This document shows positions 7,427-14,154 of a stretch of 64,000 bases of DNA, one piece after another. The stretch's first letter is position 1. Each line of letters starts with the position of its first letter. The notes beneath the pieces are model-generated. The model worked only from the letters and a program-made list of their open reading frames with translations, was not told where the DNA came from and searched no databases. Source of the DNA: Chryseobacterium aureum (GTDB lineage: Bacteria > Bacteroidota > Bacteroidia > Flavobacteriales > Weeksellaceae); the NCBI RefSeq assembly GCF_003971235.1, contig NZ_CP034661.1, forward strand, positions 4,092,001 through 4,156,000, read 5' to 3'. A program made the position numbers and the translations under genes.

Positions 7427-8551
7427 ATGATATATATTCACATTCCGTTCTGTAAACAAAAATGCAGCTATTGTAACTTTCACTTTTCCACATCCCTGAA
7501 CTTTAAGGATGAAATGCTTCGTGCCATGAAGACTGAAATACAATTGAGAAAAGATGAATTGCAGAATAAAAACCTGAAATCCCTGTATTTTGGAGGCGGA
7601 ACTCCTTCCATTCTTTCTGTAGATGAAATCAACGCTTTAATAGATGAAGTTTTAAAATACTTCAGCTTTGAAAAAGATATTGAAGTCACCCTGGAAGCAA
7701 ACCCTGATGATCTGGATAAGAACTTCTTAAAACAACTGGCCGGAACACCGGTAAACAGGCTCTCTATTGGTACTCAAAGCTTTTTTGAAGAAGATTTAAA
7801 ACTCATGAACAGAGCGCATAATGCTTCCCAGGCAGAAAGTTCCATCAAACGGGCTCAGGATTTTGGTTTTGAAAATCTGAGTATCGACCTCATTTATGGT
7901 TCACCCACATCCAATCTTGAGATATGGAAAGAAAATCTTCATAAAACGATGGCTTTGGAAGTCCCTCATATCTCTTCATATGCTTTGACGGTAGAACCCA
8001 AAACTGCTTTGGAAAACTGGATTTCAAAGGGAAAAGTGAAAAGCCCTGAAGAAGAAGAGCAGAACAGAGAATTCTACTATTTATCAGATTTTTTAAAAGG
8101 TAATGGCTTTGAACACTACGAAGTCTCCAATTTTGCAAAACCCGGTTTCTATTCACGCCACAATTCCGCGTATTGGAAATACCAGGAATATCTTGGCATA
8201 GGACCTTCAGCACATTCTTATAACGGATTTGATGTCAGAAGCTGGAACGTAGCCAATAATCAGCAGTACATTAAAAAGCTTAATGATAAATTATTAGCTA
8301 AAGAGGAAGAAATTCTTTCCAAGGAAGACCAGTTTAATGAAATGATTATGATTGGTCTGCGTACCATTTGGGGAGTTGATCTGGAAAGTTTAAAAAATAC
8401 ATTCTCAGATAAAGAAATGGAGCACCTCAAAACAGAAATAAAACCCAAAATGGATGACGGTATTTTAGTCATTGAAAATGGACATCTGAAAATTCCTGAA
8501 AAACATTGGTTTATGGCCGATGGAATTGCCTCGGATTTGTTTATCATTTAG
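7427..8551 (+). CDS. hemW: radical SAM heme chaperone HemW
   Basis: Coproporphyrinogen oxidase-like radical SAM protein; in known members it delivers heme to apoproteins rather than oxidising coproporphyrinogen. The 374 residues start IYIHIPFCKQKCSYCNF, giving the CxxxCxxC cluster motif plus the extra Phe typical of HemW. Further motifs are SLYFGGGTPSIL and LEANPDDL, and the C-terminal HemN domain ends the protein. The ATG follows directly on the T run of a terminator, leaving no room for a ribosome binding site of normal kind. Next comes murI across a repeat locus. Confidence 0.95.
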   Translation: MIYIHIPFCKQKCSYCNFHFSTSLNFKDEMLRAMKTEIQLRKDELQNKNLKSLYFGGGTPSILSVDEINALIDEVLKYFSFEKDIEVTLEANPDDLDKNFLKQLAGTPVNRLSIGTQSFFEEDLKLMNRAHNASQAESSIKRAQDFGFENLSIDLIYGSPTSNLEIWKENLHKTMALEVPHISSYALTVEPKTALENWISKGKVKSPEEEEQNREFYYLSDFLKGNGFEHYEVSNFAKPGFYSRHNSAYWKYQEYLGIGPSAHSYNGFDVRSWNVANNQQYIKKLNDKLLAKEEEILSKEDQFNEMIMIGLRTIWGVDLESLKNTFSDKEMEHLKTEIKPKMDDGILVIENGHLKIPEKHWFMADGIASDLFII

Positions 8552-8552
8552 A

Positions 8553-8624
8553 TTGGAAGTGAGGAGTGGGAAGCAGGAAGAGTTGTTTGTGAAAAACTTC
8601 CGGCATCCAGCATCCAGCATCCAA
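8553..8624. repeat. heptad-repeat locus C, two 28-bp arms
   Basis: Left arm 8553-8580 is four G-rich heptads (TTGGAAG first, CAGGAAG last). Right arm 8597-8624 is four C-rich heptads (CTTCCGG, then CATCCAG twice, then CATCCAA). The arms are complementary at their outer and inner heptads (6 of 7 each) and weakly in the middle. Spacer 16 bases. Confidence 0.75.
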
Positions 8625-8633
8625 CAAATTCAC

Positions 8634-8641
8634 TATTTTTG
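8634..8641 (+). promoter_or_regulatory. -7 box of murI
   Basis: TATTTTTG matches TAnnTTTG. It overlaps the upstream TTG at 8639, so that codon cannot be the start of the transcript's reading frame. Confidence 0.6.
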
Positions 8642-8659
8642 TATAAAATTTCAACTCAT

Positions 8660-9490
8660 TTGAAAACTAAAAAACAAGATTATTCACATCTTTCACCAAG
8701 CCAGCCTATCGGAATTTTCGATAGTGGAGTGGGAGGTCTTACTGTTGCCAAAGAAATCAAAAGACTGCTGCCTAACGAAGATCTGATTTATTTTGGAGAT
8801 ACGAAACATCTTCCTTACGGAGAAAAATCCAGGGAAGCGATTATTGAATATTCTACAAAAATCACCAATTTTCTGCTGGAACAGAACTGCAAAGCGATTG
8901 TAATTGCCTGTAATACGGCAACCGCTAATGCTTTGAACGAAGTAATGCAGTCCGTTGCTGGAAAAGTACCTGTAATAGACGTTATTAATCCGGTTGCTGA
9001 AAAAGTATCTTATGAAATTCATACGAATGTAGGTGTAATTGCTACCAAGGCAACAGTGAATTCAGGACTGTACAAAAAGAGCATCAGAAAGCATAATAAA
9101 TGGATTAAAGTGGATGAGCTGGCAACACCTTTATTGGTTCCTGCCATTGAAGAAGGATTCAAAAATCATCCGATAACCCATGCCATTATTTATAATTATT
9201 TAAGCAATAACAAATTAAAAAATATTGAAACGCTGATTCTGGGATGTACCCATTATCCTCTTTTAATAGACGAAATCAAGCAGTATTACGGAAACAGAGT
9301 CCGTGTGATTGATTCCCCGAATATTGTAGCCAATCATTTGAAGATCATTCTTGATAAGTACAATCTCTTACATGATCATAACCCAAAACCGAATTACCAT
9401 TTCTATCTTTCGGATATTACCAAGAATTTTGAGAAAATATCCAAGAAATTCTTCGGGAAAACCATTGATTTGGAATTGAAAGTACTATAA
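8660..9490 (+). CDS. murI: glutamate racemase
   Basis: Converts L- to D-glutamate for peptidoglycan. Both catalytic cysteines are visible in their usual motifs: VIACNTATANA near residue 80 and LGCTHYPLL near residue 190. The N-terminal IGIFDSGVGGLTV is diagnostic. The frame is open from a TTG at 8639, but that lies in the -7 box; the next candidate, TTG at 8660 (MKTKKQDYSHLSP), gives 276 residues and a leader of about 15 bases. There is no in-frame ATG before the conserved start, so a TTG start is unavoidable unless translation begins atypically. A strong terminator follows. Confidence 0.94.
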   Translation: MKTKKQDYSHLSPSQPIGIFDSGVGGLTVAKEIKRLLPNEDLIYFGDTKHLPYGEKSREAIIEYSTKITNFLLEQNCKAIVIACNTATANALNEVMQSVAGKVPVIDVINPVAEKVSYEIHTNVGVIATKATVNSGLYKKSIRKHNKWIKVDELATPLLVPAIEEGFKNHPITHAIIYNYLSNNKLKNIETLILGCTHYPLLIDEIKQYYGNRVRVIDSPNIVANHLKIILDKYNLLHDHNPKPNYHFYLSDITKNFEKISKKFFGKTIDLELKVL

Positions 9491-9492
9491 AT

Positions 9493-9523
9493 AAAAAGTC
9501 TGCTATTTAGAGCAGACTTTTTT
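9493..9523. terminator. terminator after murI, probably bidirectional
   Basis: AAAAGTCTGCT pairs exactly with AGCAGACTTTT, loop ATTTAG, flanked by A and T runs on both sides. It lies between the convergent murI and nitroreductase genes. Confidence 0.85.
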
Positions 9524-9566
9524 ATTTGTGTTCTTTGTGAAATAATTTGTGAAATTCGTGTTTAAA

Positions 9567-10166
9567 TTACGCTTCCACAATTACCTTTTCAGCATTCAAT
9601 CTTTTCTTTGGATTAAATTTAGGCTGATTGGCATCTGCTTCATCTCTTTCTCCGATGGCTACGGCAAATAAGGTTTCATATTTTTCATTATTCAGAATAG
9701 CATCATAACCTTCCGGTTCAATTCCTTCCATTGGAGTAGAGTCTATTCCCATTGCTGCGCATGCAGACAAAAGAACTCCTAATGATAAATATACCTGATG
9801 ACCAAGCCATGATTTTATTGCTTTTTCTCCCTTAGGTTTTACCATAGTCCGGTAATAATTAACAGCGCCTTCCGGAAGGTTTTCTTCAATTTGTTTTTCA
9901 AAGTTTTCTATGTTTCTGATCACTTGAAAAACAATTACATGACTACTATCCAGTACTTTTTCTTTATTAAAATAAGACTTGTCACCCAATTGCTTTTTCA
10001 GCTCCGGATCATTCACGAAAATAAAATTCCATGGCTGGCTGTTGATGGAAGAAGGGCTTAAATTTAAAATTTGCTGAAGTTCTGCAATGTGTTCTTCACT
10101 TATTTTTCCCTGTGGGTTATACTTTTTTACAGTATACCTGTTTTTCATTTTGTCTAAAAAATTCAT
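9567..10166 (-). CDS. nitroreductase-family NAD(P)H oxidoreductase
   Basis: FMN-dependent reductase of nitro- or quinone-type compounds, similar in layout to NfsB. Seen: RYTVKKYNPQGKISEEHIAELQQIL at the N-terminus, SPSSINSQPWNFIFV as the FMN-binding Ser/Asn stretch near residue 37, and a C-terminal VAIGERDEADANQPKFNPKKRL. The 199 residues are normal. It is divergent from an HxlR-type regulator, with both -7 boxes and a pair of 14-bp inverted repeats in between, so it is very likely the regulator's target. The pairing recalls B. subtilis YodB with its nitroreductase and azoreductase targets. Confidence 0.92.
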   Translation of the reverse strand: MNFLDKMKNRYTVKKYNPQGKISEEHIAELQQILNLSPSSINSQPWNFIFVNDPELKKQLGDKSYFNKEKVLDSSHVIVFQVIRNIENFEKQIEENLPEGAVNYYRTMVKPKGEKAIKSWLGHQVYLSLGVLLSACAAMGIDSTPMEGIEPEGYDAILNNEKYETLFAVAIGERDEADANQPKFNPKKRLNAEKVIVEA

Positions 10167-10193
10167 AATTTTATACTATCATTTTTATAGTTA

Positions 10194-10201
10194 CAAAAGT
10201 A
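10194..10201 (-). promoter_or_regulatory. -7 box of the nitroreductase gene
   Basis: On the minus strand TACTTTTG matches TAnnTTTG; a TTGC lies 20 bases upstream (10224-10221 on the minus strand) as a possible -33 element. Confidence 0.65.
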
Positions 10202-10213
10202 ATTTAAGTTTAG

Positions 10214-10221
10214 TAACTTTG
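10214..10221 (+). promoter_or_regulatory. -7 box of the HxlR regulator gene
   Basis: TAACTTTG matches TAnnTTTG and predicts a transcript start near 10227, just before the right half-site at 10233. Confidence 0.65.
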
Positions 10222-10298
10222 CAATAACGGTAAAAAATGATAGTATAAAAATATATACCATAGATAATAAATCCTATCCCTGCTGTACCAGTGTCACC

Positions 10299-10598
10299 AT
10301 GAAATTTATAGGTGGAAAGTGGAAAGCAGTAATTTTGCACCACCTTATTGGCGGAGCTAAGCGATACAACGAGATAAGAAAATCTATTCCTACCATTACG
10401 GAAAGAACATTGAGTTTACAGCTAAAGCAGCTGGAAGAGGATGGAATTGTAGACAGGAAAGTGTTTACAGAAAAACCTCCTTTAGTGGTGGAATATGAAT
10501 TAACAGACTTTGGAAGGACTTTACTGCCTGTTTTGGAAGCGATCACAAAATGGGGTGAAGAATCTCCGGTGATTTCAAAAAAAATAATCAGGAATTAA
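10299..10598 (+). CDS. HxlR-family transcriptional regulator with unclear start
   Basis: A winged-helix repressor family that often senses quinones, aldehydes or thiol stress. Seen: MKFIGGKWKAVILHHLIGGAKRYNEIRKSI and RTLSLQLKQLEEDGIVDRKVF, the helix-turn-helix and wing. The same frame continues open upstream of the ATG at 10299 and encodes YTIDNKSYPCCTSVT, which matches the conserved N-terminal arm with the sensor-type cysteine. No ATG, GTG or TTG is in frame after the predicted transcript start; only ATA codons occur (10245, 10251, 10260). The gene either uses a rare start, is truncated to 99 residues, or has lost its start. The end overlaps rsmD by four bases. Confidence 0.85.
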   Translation: MKFIGGKWKAVILHHLIGGAKRYNEIRKSIPTITERTLSLQLKQLEEDGIVDRKVFTEKPPLVVEYELTDFGRTLLPVLEAITKWGEESPVISKKIIRN

Positions 10599-11167
10599 AG
10601 TTCCTGATTATCTTCTTTATTCGGTTCGAAAAAACTGAAACTTACGTTTCCGTATTTTCTGGTATCTATTAAATTGGGATGATCAAGCTTCATGCGGCTT
10701 TGGTGTTCCACAATAAGAACTCCGTTTTCTTTCAGGTATTTATTGTTTAATACCAGAGAGATCAGCTCGTGATACTTTTTCTCCTCCATTTCGAAAGGAG
10801 CATCAGAGAAAACGATTTCAAAAGACTTTTTATTTCTGAATTTTTTAAGCCAATCGAATACATCCCCTCTCTGCATATTGATCTGAAGCGCCATATCAAG
10901 TTCAGAAGCTGTAGTGTTGATAAATGCAGTATGTTTTGGATTCATTTCCACAGAAGTAATGCTCTGGCATCCCCGGGAAGCAAATTCAAGGGTGATAGAG
11001 CCAATTCCGGCAAAAAGATCAAGCACGGAGATCGACTGCATATCATATTTGTTTTCCAGAATACTGAATAAAGCCTCTTTCGCAAAATCGGTCGTTGGCC
11101 TTACATCAAAGTTTTTAGGAGCGGCAATTTTTTTGGCTTTCCATTTGCCTGATATGATTCTGAACAT
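10595..11167 (-). CDS. rsmD: RsmD-family 16S rRNA guanine-N2 methyltransferase
   Basis: SAM-dependent methyltransferase for 16S rRNA G966 in known members. Visible: MFRIISGKWKAKKIAAPKNFDVRPTTDFAKEALF at the start, the SAM-binding motif DLFAGIGSITLEFASRG near residue 50, and the active-site region IVFSDAPFEMEE near residue 118. The family motif is usually D/N-P-P-Y/F; here it reads DAPF, so the first Pro is Ala. The length of 190 is normal. It lies downstream of the DUF3822 gene across a repeat locus and converges with the HxlR regulator. Confidence 0.9.
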   Translation of the reverse strand: MFRIISGKWKAKKIAAPKNFDVRPTTDFAKEALFSILENKYDMQSISVLDLFAGIGSITLEFASRGCQSITSVEMNPKHTAFINTTASELDMALQINMQRGDVFDWLKKFRNKKSFEIVFSDAPFEMEEKKYHELISLVLNNKYLKENGVLIVEHQSRMKLDHPNLIDTRKYGNVSFSFFEPNKEDNQEL

Positions 11168-11174
11168 ATTTTTG

Positions 11175-11251
11175 TTAGGGTTTAGGTGGTAGATTATAGG
11201 TAGCAGGTGACTGTGTCTGGGAACTAATCCCTAATCCCTGCGGCCTGCAAC
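11175..11251. repeat. heptad-repeat locus D
   Basis: Left part 11175-11209 is five G-rich heptads (TTAGGGT, TTAGGTG and so on, ending GCAGGTG). Right arm 11224-11251 is four C-rich heptads (CTAATCC twice, CTGCGGC, CTGCAAC) ending exactly at the stop codon of the DUF3822 gene. The complement of the right arm shares the words GCAGG and GATTAGGG with locus F at 19050. Confidence 0.75.
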
Positions 11252-11968
11252 CTAGTTAAGTATAAAATTTTTGTTAGGAATATTGTCAAAAACAATTTTC
11301 AGGTTTTTCACAAATTTCTGAAGTTCGGAAATGAAGGTTTCATTTTCCGTTGTTTCTCCATAAGCATAAAAGCTGGTTTCATTGATTCCGAAACCAATTT
11401 TACTCAATGTAAACATGATGAAATAAAGAAAATCTACTTCTGAGTTCACATCCAGATTATTGTAAAGGATGATTTTTTTATTGTCAATGGCAAAAAACTC
11501 ACACTGATTATGATAAAGGTTGATATGAATCTCTTTATGGGTTTTATTACTGATTGAACTTAGAAACTTTTCTCCGGAGAAATTAAAATGAACCGGAACA
11601 GCCAGCTCTTTTATTTTCTTGTAATAGTTTTTCGGGAACGTATAATAAAACTGGATATTGAATTTTTTGTTGATAGAAAGCATCAGCTCTTCACGTTCTC
11701 TGTCTGCGGGAGCGTTAAAGGCAATCAGATCAAATCCCGCCTCATGCTCAGAAAAACCTTCCGGCATCAGGGTGAAATGATTGAATGCGGAAATCACCTG
11801 GATTTCCTCATAGCGCTGTTTAATAAGAACTTCGTCCAGCTTTTGTTCAATAAGATTGGCTGGCGTCTCTTCAGTAACGAAATAAGACTTTTCCTCCAGA
11901 ATGTTTTTGTTTTTAACAATCTGATAGATCAATCCGTCTTTGGTAAAAAGTAAATTAAGTACGTTCAT
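11252..11968 (-). CDS. DUF3822 family protein
   Basis: I recognise this as the DUF3822 family that in Flavobacteriia sits next to rsmD; function is unknown. The fold looks like an actin/RNase H-like ATPase pair: FTKDGLIYQIV at the N-terminus and repeated hydrophobic strands such as EIHINLYHNQCEFFAI and KIILYNNLDVNSEVDFLYFIMFTL. The 238 residues show no signal peptide. The -7 box is at 11982-11989, inside the end of the upstream Smr gene, giving a leader of about eight bases. Likely co-transcribed with rsmD. Confidence 0.8.
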   Translation of the reverse strand: MNVLNLLFTKDGLIYQIVKNKNILEEKSYFVTEETPANLIEQKLDEVLIKQRYEEIQVISAFNHFTLMPEGFSEHEAGFDLIAFNAPADREREELMLSINKKFNIQFYYTFPKNYYKKIKELAVPVHFNFSGEKFLSSISNKTHKEIHINLYHNQCEFFAIDNKKIILYNNLDVNSEVDFLYFIMFTLSKIGFGINETSFYAYGETTENETFISELQKFVKNLKIVFDNIPNKNFILN

Positions 11969-11981
11969 ATTTCAATTCCTG

Positions 11982-11989
11982 CAAATTTA
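11982..11989 (-). promoter_or_regulatory. -7 box of the DUF3822-rsmD unit
   Basis: Minus-strand TAAATTTG, a perfect TAnnTTTG match. It overlaps the last codons of the upstream Smr-domain gene. Confidence 0.6.
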
Positions 11990-12481
11990 GTGAAATTCTA
12001 CCATTACCGCACCCGATTGATGGTGAAGTATTTCCTTATTATAAAAATCAATATTGACCTGGCTTTCCAGAACATCCCGAACCATCCTCTGCAAAGTACC
12101 GTCACCAATGCCGTGAACAATTTCCAGTCTCTTCAGGTTGTTCCTTCTGCAAAACTCAATTACTTCAATCAGCTTTTCCTTTTGAATAAACAGTCTTTCA
12201 AAGCTGTCATAGTCATTAGGATTCTTTACCAAATTATGAAAATGCAGGTCTAAAACCAAATGATTTTTCTGATGTTTCTTGGAAATGATTTTTTTGGGTT
12301 CTGCTTTTCTTACCACCCTCATATTTTCATAGAGATCAGCATCTTTAGGAACCAGTTTTTCTTTTGGATATTGATGGGTAAAGCCATAATCATCTTTGAA
12401 AACGGCAATATTTCCCTTCACGGAAGTAATTACTCCGCTTAAATCCTCATCTACCACCGAAACCTTGTCGCCAATCTTCAT
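11987..12481 (-). CDS. Smr-domain protein
   Basis: The C-terminal Smr domain is shown by DLHFHNL (about residue 84) and VHGIGDGTLQRMVRDVL (about residue 122), the family's DxH and HGxG motifs; such domains are nucleases or nucleic-acid binding modules. The N-terminal half begins MKIGDKVSVVDEDLSGVITSVKG, a small beta-barrel-like segment. The frame is open from 12547, but a -7 box at 12516-12523 sits inside that extension, so the ATG at 12481 (164 residues) is preferred. Bacteroidota often carry this short MutS2-independent Smr protein. Confidence 0.85.
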   Translation of the reverse strand: MKIGDKVSVVDEDLSGVITSVKGNIAVFKDDYGFTHQYPKEKLVPKDADLYENMRVVRKAEPKKIISKKHQKNHLVLDLHFHNLVKNPNDYDSFERLFIQKEKLIEVIEFCRRNNLKRLEIVHGIGDGTLQRMVRDVLESQVNIDFYNKEILHHQSGAVMVEFH

Positions 12482-12515
12482 ATTTTTTAAGAATTGTCTG
12501 AAACCATTATTTGTG

Positions 12516-12523
12516 CAAAGGTA
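12516..12523 (-). promoter_or_regulatory. -7 box of the Smr gene
   Basis: Minus-strand TACCTTTG matches TAnnTTTG and ends 34 bases before the ATG at 12481. Confidence 0.55.
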
Positions 12524-12557
12524 AAAAGTAAAAGGTATAGAAAACAAACTCCTTTAT

Positions 12558-12599
12558 CCTCAAACTCTCCAACTCTCCAACCCTAATACTCATCAAACT
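12558..12599. repeat. possible heptad-repeat locus E
   Basis: A C-rich stretch of CTCAAAC/TCTCCAA/CTCTCCA-like words between the phosphoesterase and Smr genes. The register is mixed (period 7 and 8) and no complementary arm is clear, so this is the weakest member of the series. Confidence 0.4.
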
Positions 12600-13090
12600 C
12601 TCGGTCCCAGTTCAATGACTTCCAGATCTTTGATTTCCTCACCGTCTACGAGAAAGCGCATCATGGTTCTCACCTTATGCCATCCCTGTTTTCCGCACGC
12701 GCCGGGATTCAGATGGAGAAGGTTGTTTTTCTCATCGTACATCGCTTTTAAAATATGAGAATGGCCTGAAATAAACAATTTCGGCGCTTTTTCTGCAATT
12801 TCTTTCTTCGTGAGTGGAGTATATTTTCCGGGATAGCCGCCAATGTGGATCATCAGAACTTCCAGCTTTTCACAAAAAAAACGGTTTACTTCCGGAAATT
12901 CTGCCTGGATTTTAGCATTATCAATATTTCCGTACACGCCCTTCAGCGGTTTTATTTTTTCAAGCTGTTCAATGACATCCAGACTTCCGAAATCTCCACA
13001 GTGCCAAACTTCATCGGCTTGGGAAGCATATTCCAGAATTCTATCATCTATATAAGAATGCGAGTCGGAAAGAAGAAGAACTTTTGTCAT
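12593..13090 (-). CDS. YfcE-family metallophosphoesterase
   Basis: A compact 165-residue calcineurin-like phosphodiesterase. All metal-ligand motifs are present in order: LSDSHS (N-terminus), CGDFGS, YGNIDN, HIGGYPG and SGHSHI, then NPGACG. Members act on small phosphodiesters; the substrate here is unknown. The start ATG overlaps the stop of the upstream secreted protein in a TAATG arrangement, implying translational coupling. Confidence 0.93.
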   Translation of the reverse strand: MTKVLLLSDSHSYIDDRILEYASQADEVWHCGDFGSLDVIEQLEKIKPLKGVYGNIDNAKIQAEFPEVNRFFCEKLEVLMIHIGGYPGKYTPLTKKEIAEKAPKLFISGHSHILKAMYDEKNNLLHLNPGACGKQGWHKVRTMMRFLVDGEEIKDLEVIELGPRV

Positions 13091-13539
13091 TATCTAAGGG
13101 TTCTTTCAGTAATATTTTCGTGGTATTTATCTTTGAATACAGCTATACGTTCCGTATTTAATTCCCCGTCATGATTAAGTACTCTTTCTTTCAACAGCCA
13201 TTTTATAAGCTTTTCCATTCCTTTTCTGGAATTCATGAAATTGGAGATTTTGCCCAGATCAGTAGATTCTACTTTGGTTTTTTCGGTGAGGAAATTCAGG
13301 ATAAAGTAATCATCACTTACGTATCTTGGAGTTTCATTATCCATATACCGGTAAAGAAGAATTTCCTCATCATCTTTCATGGAAAAAAATGAATATTGTG
13401 CCACATTGATTTTTTCAGCTTTCAGGATCTGTTTACCATCCAGCAAAACCTGATCATCTTTAATGGTTACCTCCTGAGAAAAGTATACATTAAAGCTCAT
13501 CATCAAAAAGAAGAAAGCCAGTAATCTGTTTATTGCCAT
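13090..13539 (-). CDS. secreted hypothetical protein
   Basis: Not a family I recognise. Signal peptide MAINRLLAFFFLMMSFNVYFS with cleavage near SQEV; the mature part of about 128 residues is charged, with the segments VLLDGKQILKAEKINVAQYSFF and FLTEKTKVESTDLGKISNFMNSR. No cysteine is present. It is coupled to the downstream phosphoesterase by a one-base stop/start overlap and preceded by a clear -7 box at 13562-13569. Confidence 0.8.
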   Translation of the reverse strand: MAINRLLAFFFLMMSFNVYFSQEVTIKDDQVLLDGKQILKAEKINVAQYSFFSMKDDEEILLYRYMDNETPRYVSDDYFILNFLTEKTKVESTDLGKISNFMNSRKGMEKLIKWLLKERVLNHDGELNTERIAVFKDKYHENITERTLR

Positions 13540-13561
13540 TTTTACTGTTTTTTTATGATTG

Positions 13562-13569
13562 CAAATATA
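13562..13569 (-). promoter_or_regulatory. -7 box of the secreted protein-phosphoesterase unit
   Basis: Minus-strand TATATTTG, a perfect TAnnTTTG match, 22 bases before the ATG. Confidence 0.65.
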
Positions 13570-13598
13570 ACGAAGCTTTCACCAAATTATGGGAAATC

Positions 13599-14066
13599 TT
13601 AATCCGTAATATTTTTTGTTTTCCTGATAGAATCCATTTTCTTTTCAATATCTGCACTGAAAACCTTTTTTAATTTTAACTGATTCTCTGTAAGCTTTGA
13701 AATGACAAAAGTACCGGTCATATTAGTATTGTAAGGAAAAAATAAGGTCACTGTAGAATCTGAAGCCTTCTTCCAGCTCCCGATGTAGCGGTCTGGTTTT
13801 TCATTTTTTTTATTCACAGGTTCCTCCAAAGCATCATATCGTAATGCAGATTTAATGAGATTTCCTGTTATTTTCCCGTTTTTCTGAAATCTTATTCCTT
13901 CTCTTCTTGCCTCGAAGCCATCCTGTTTCTCGTAAGTATAAATATAGGTATCCATTTTACTGAGATTCCAGGTCTGCAAAAGTAAAGGATTGGCAGTTCT
14001 GTCCTGAGCTTTTATTCCAATGGCAGCGAAAAGAGAGAAAATACAGATACAAATAGGCTTTTTCAT
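13599..14066 (-). CDS. secreted lipocalin-like hypothetical protein
   Basis: Signal peptide MKKPICICIFSLFAAIGIKAQ followed by a short mature domain beginning NPLLLQTWNLSKMDTYIY. It then has a GSWKK segment and beta-strand-rich stretches such as STVTLFFPYNTNMTGTFVISKL, as in small lipocalin-like or DUF4488-like proteins that measure deviation from a background. The frame extends to 14114, but the ATG at 14066 gives the obvious signal peptide. Function unknown. It is divergent from the serine hydrolase gene. Confidence 0.75.
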   Translation of the reverse strand: MKKPICICIFSLFAAIGIKAQDRTANPLLLQTWNLSKMDTYIYTYEKQDGFEARREGIRFQKNGKITGNLIKSALRYDALEEPVNKKNEKPDRYIGSWKKASDSTVTLFFPYNTNMTGTFVISKLTENQLKLKKVFSADIEKKMDSIRKTKNITD

Positions 14067-14128
14067 GAATACAGCTGATTTATTGTAAAGTTTTAACAAG
14101 GCTAAAATGAGCATCGCTTAATATTTAG

Positions 14129-14136
14129 TAAATTTG
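14129..14136 (+). promoter_or_regulatory. -7 box of the serine hydrolase gene
   Basis: TAAATTTG, a perfect TAnnTTTG match, 18 bases before the ATG at 14155. Confidence 0.65.
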
Positions 14137-14154
14137 GGAAAATTAAAATAAACA

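Larger units (their letters stand above)
10173..10246. promoter_or_regulatory. paired operator half-sites for the HxlR regulator
   Basis: ATACTATCATTTTT at 10173-10186 is repeated exactly in inverted orientation at 10233-10246, separated by 46 bases that contain both divergent -7 boxes. Each copy starts just downstream of the expected transcript start of its gene. The left copy extends into its own dyad, ACTAT-7-ATAGT (10175-10191). HxlR-family proteins bind such dyads as dimers; assignment to the adjacent regulator is inference. Confidence 0.65.

Noticed and set aside
8639-8641. TTG at 8639 as start of murI
   Set aside because: It lies in the -7 box of the gene, so it would not be on the transcript; TTG at 8660 is used instead.
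12482-12547. N-terminal extension of the Smr protein (from 12547)
   Set aside because: A -7 box lies inside it and the extra residues do not match the family.
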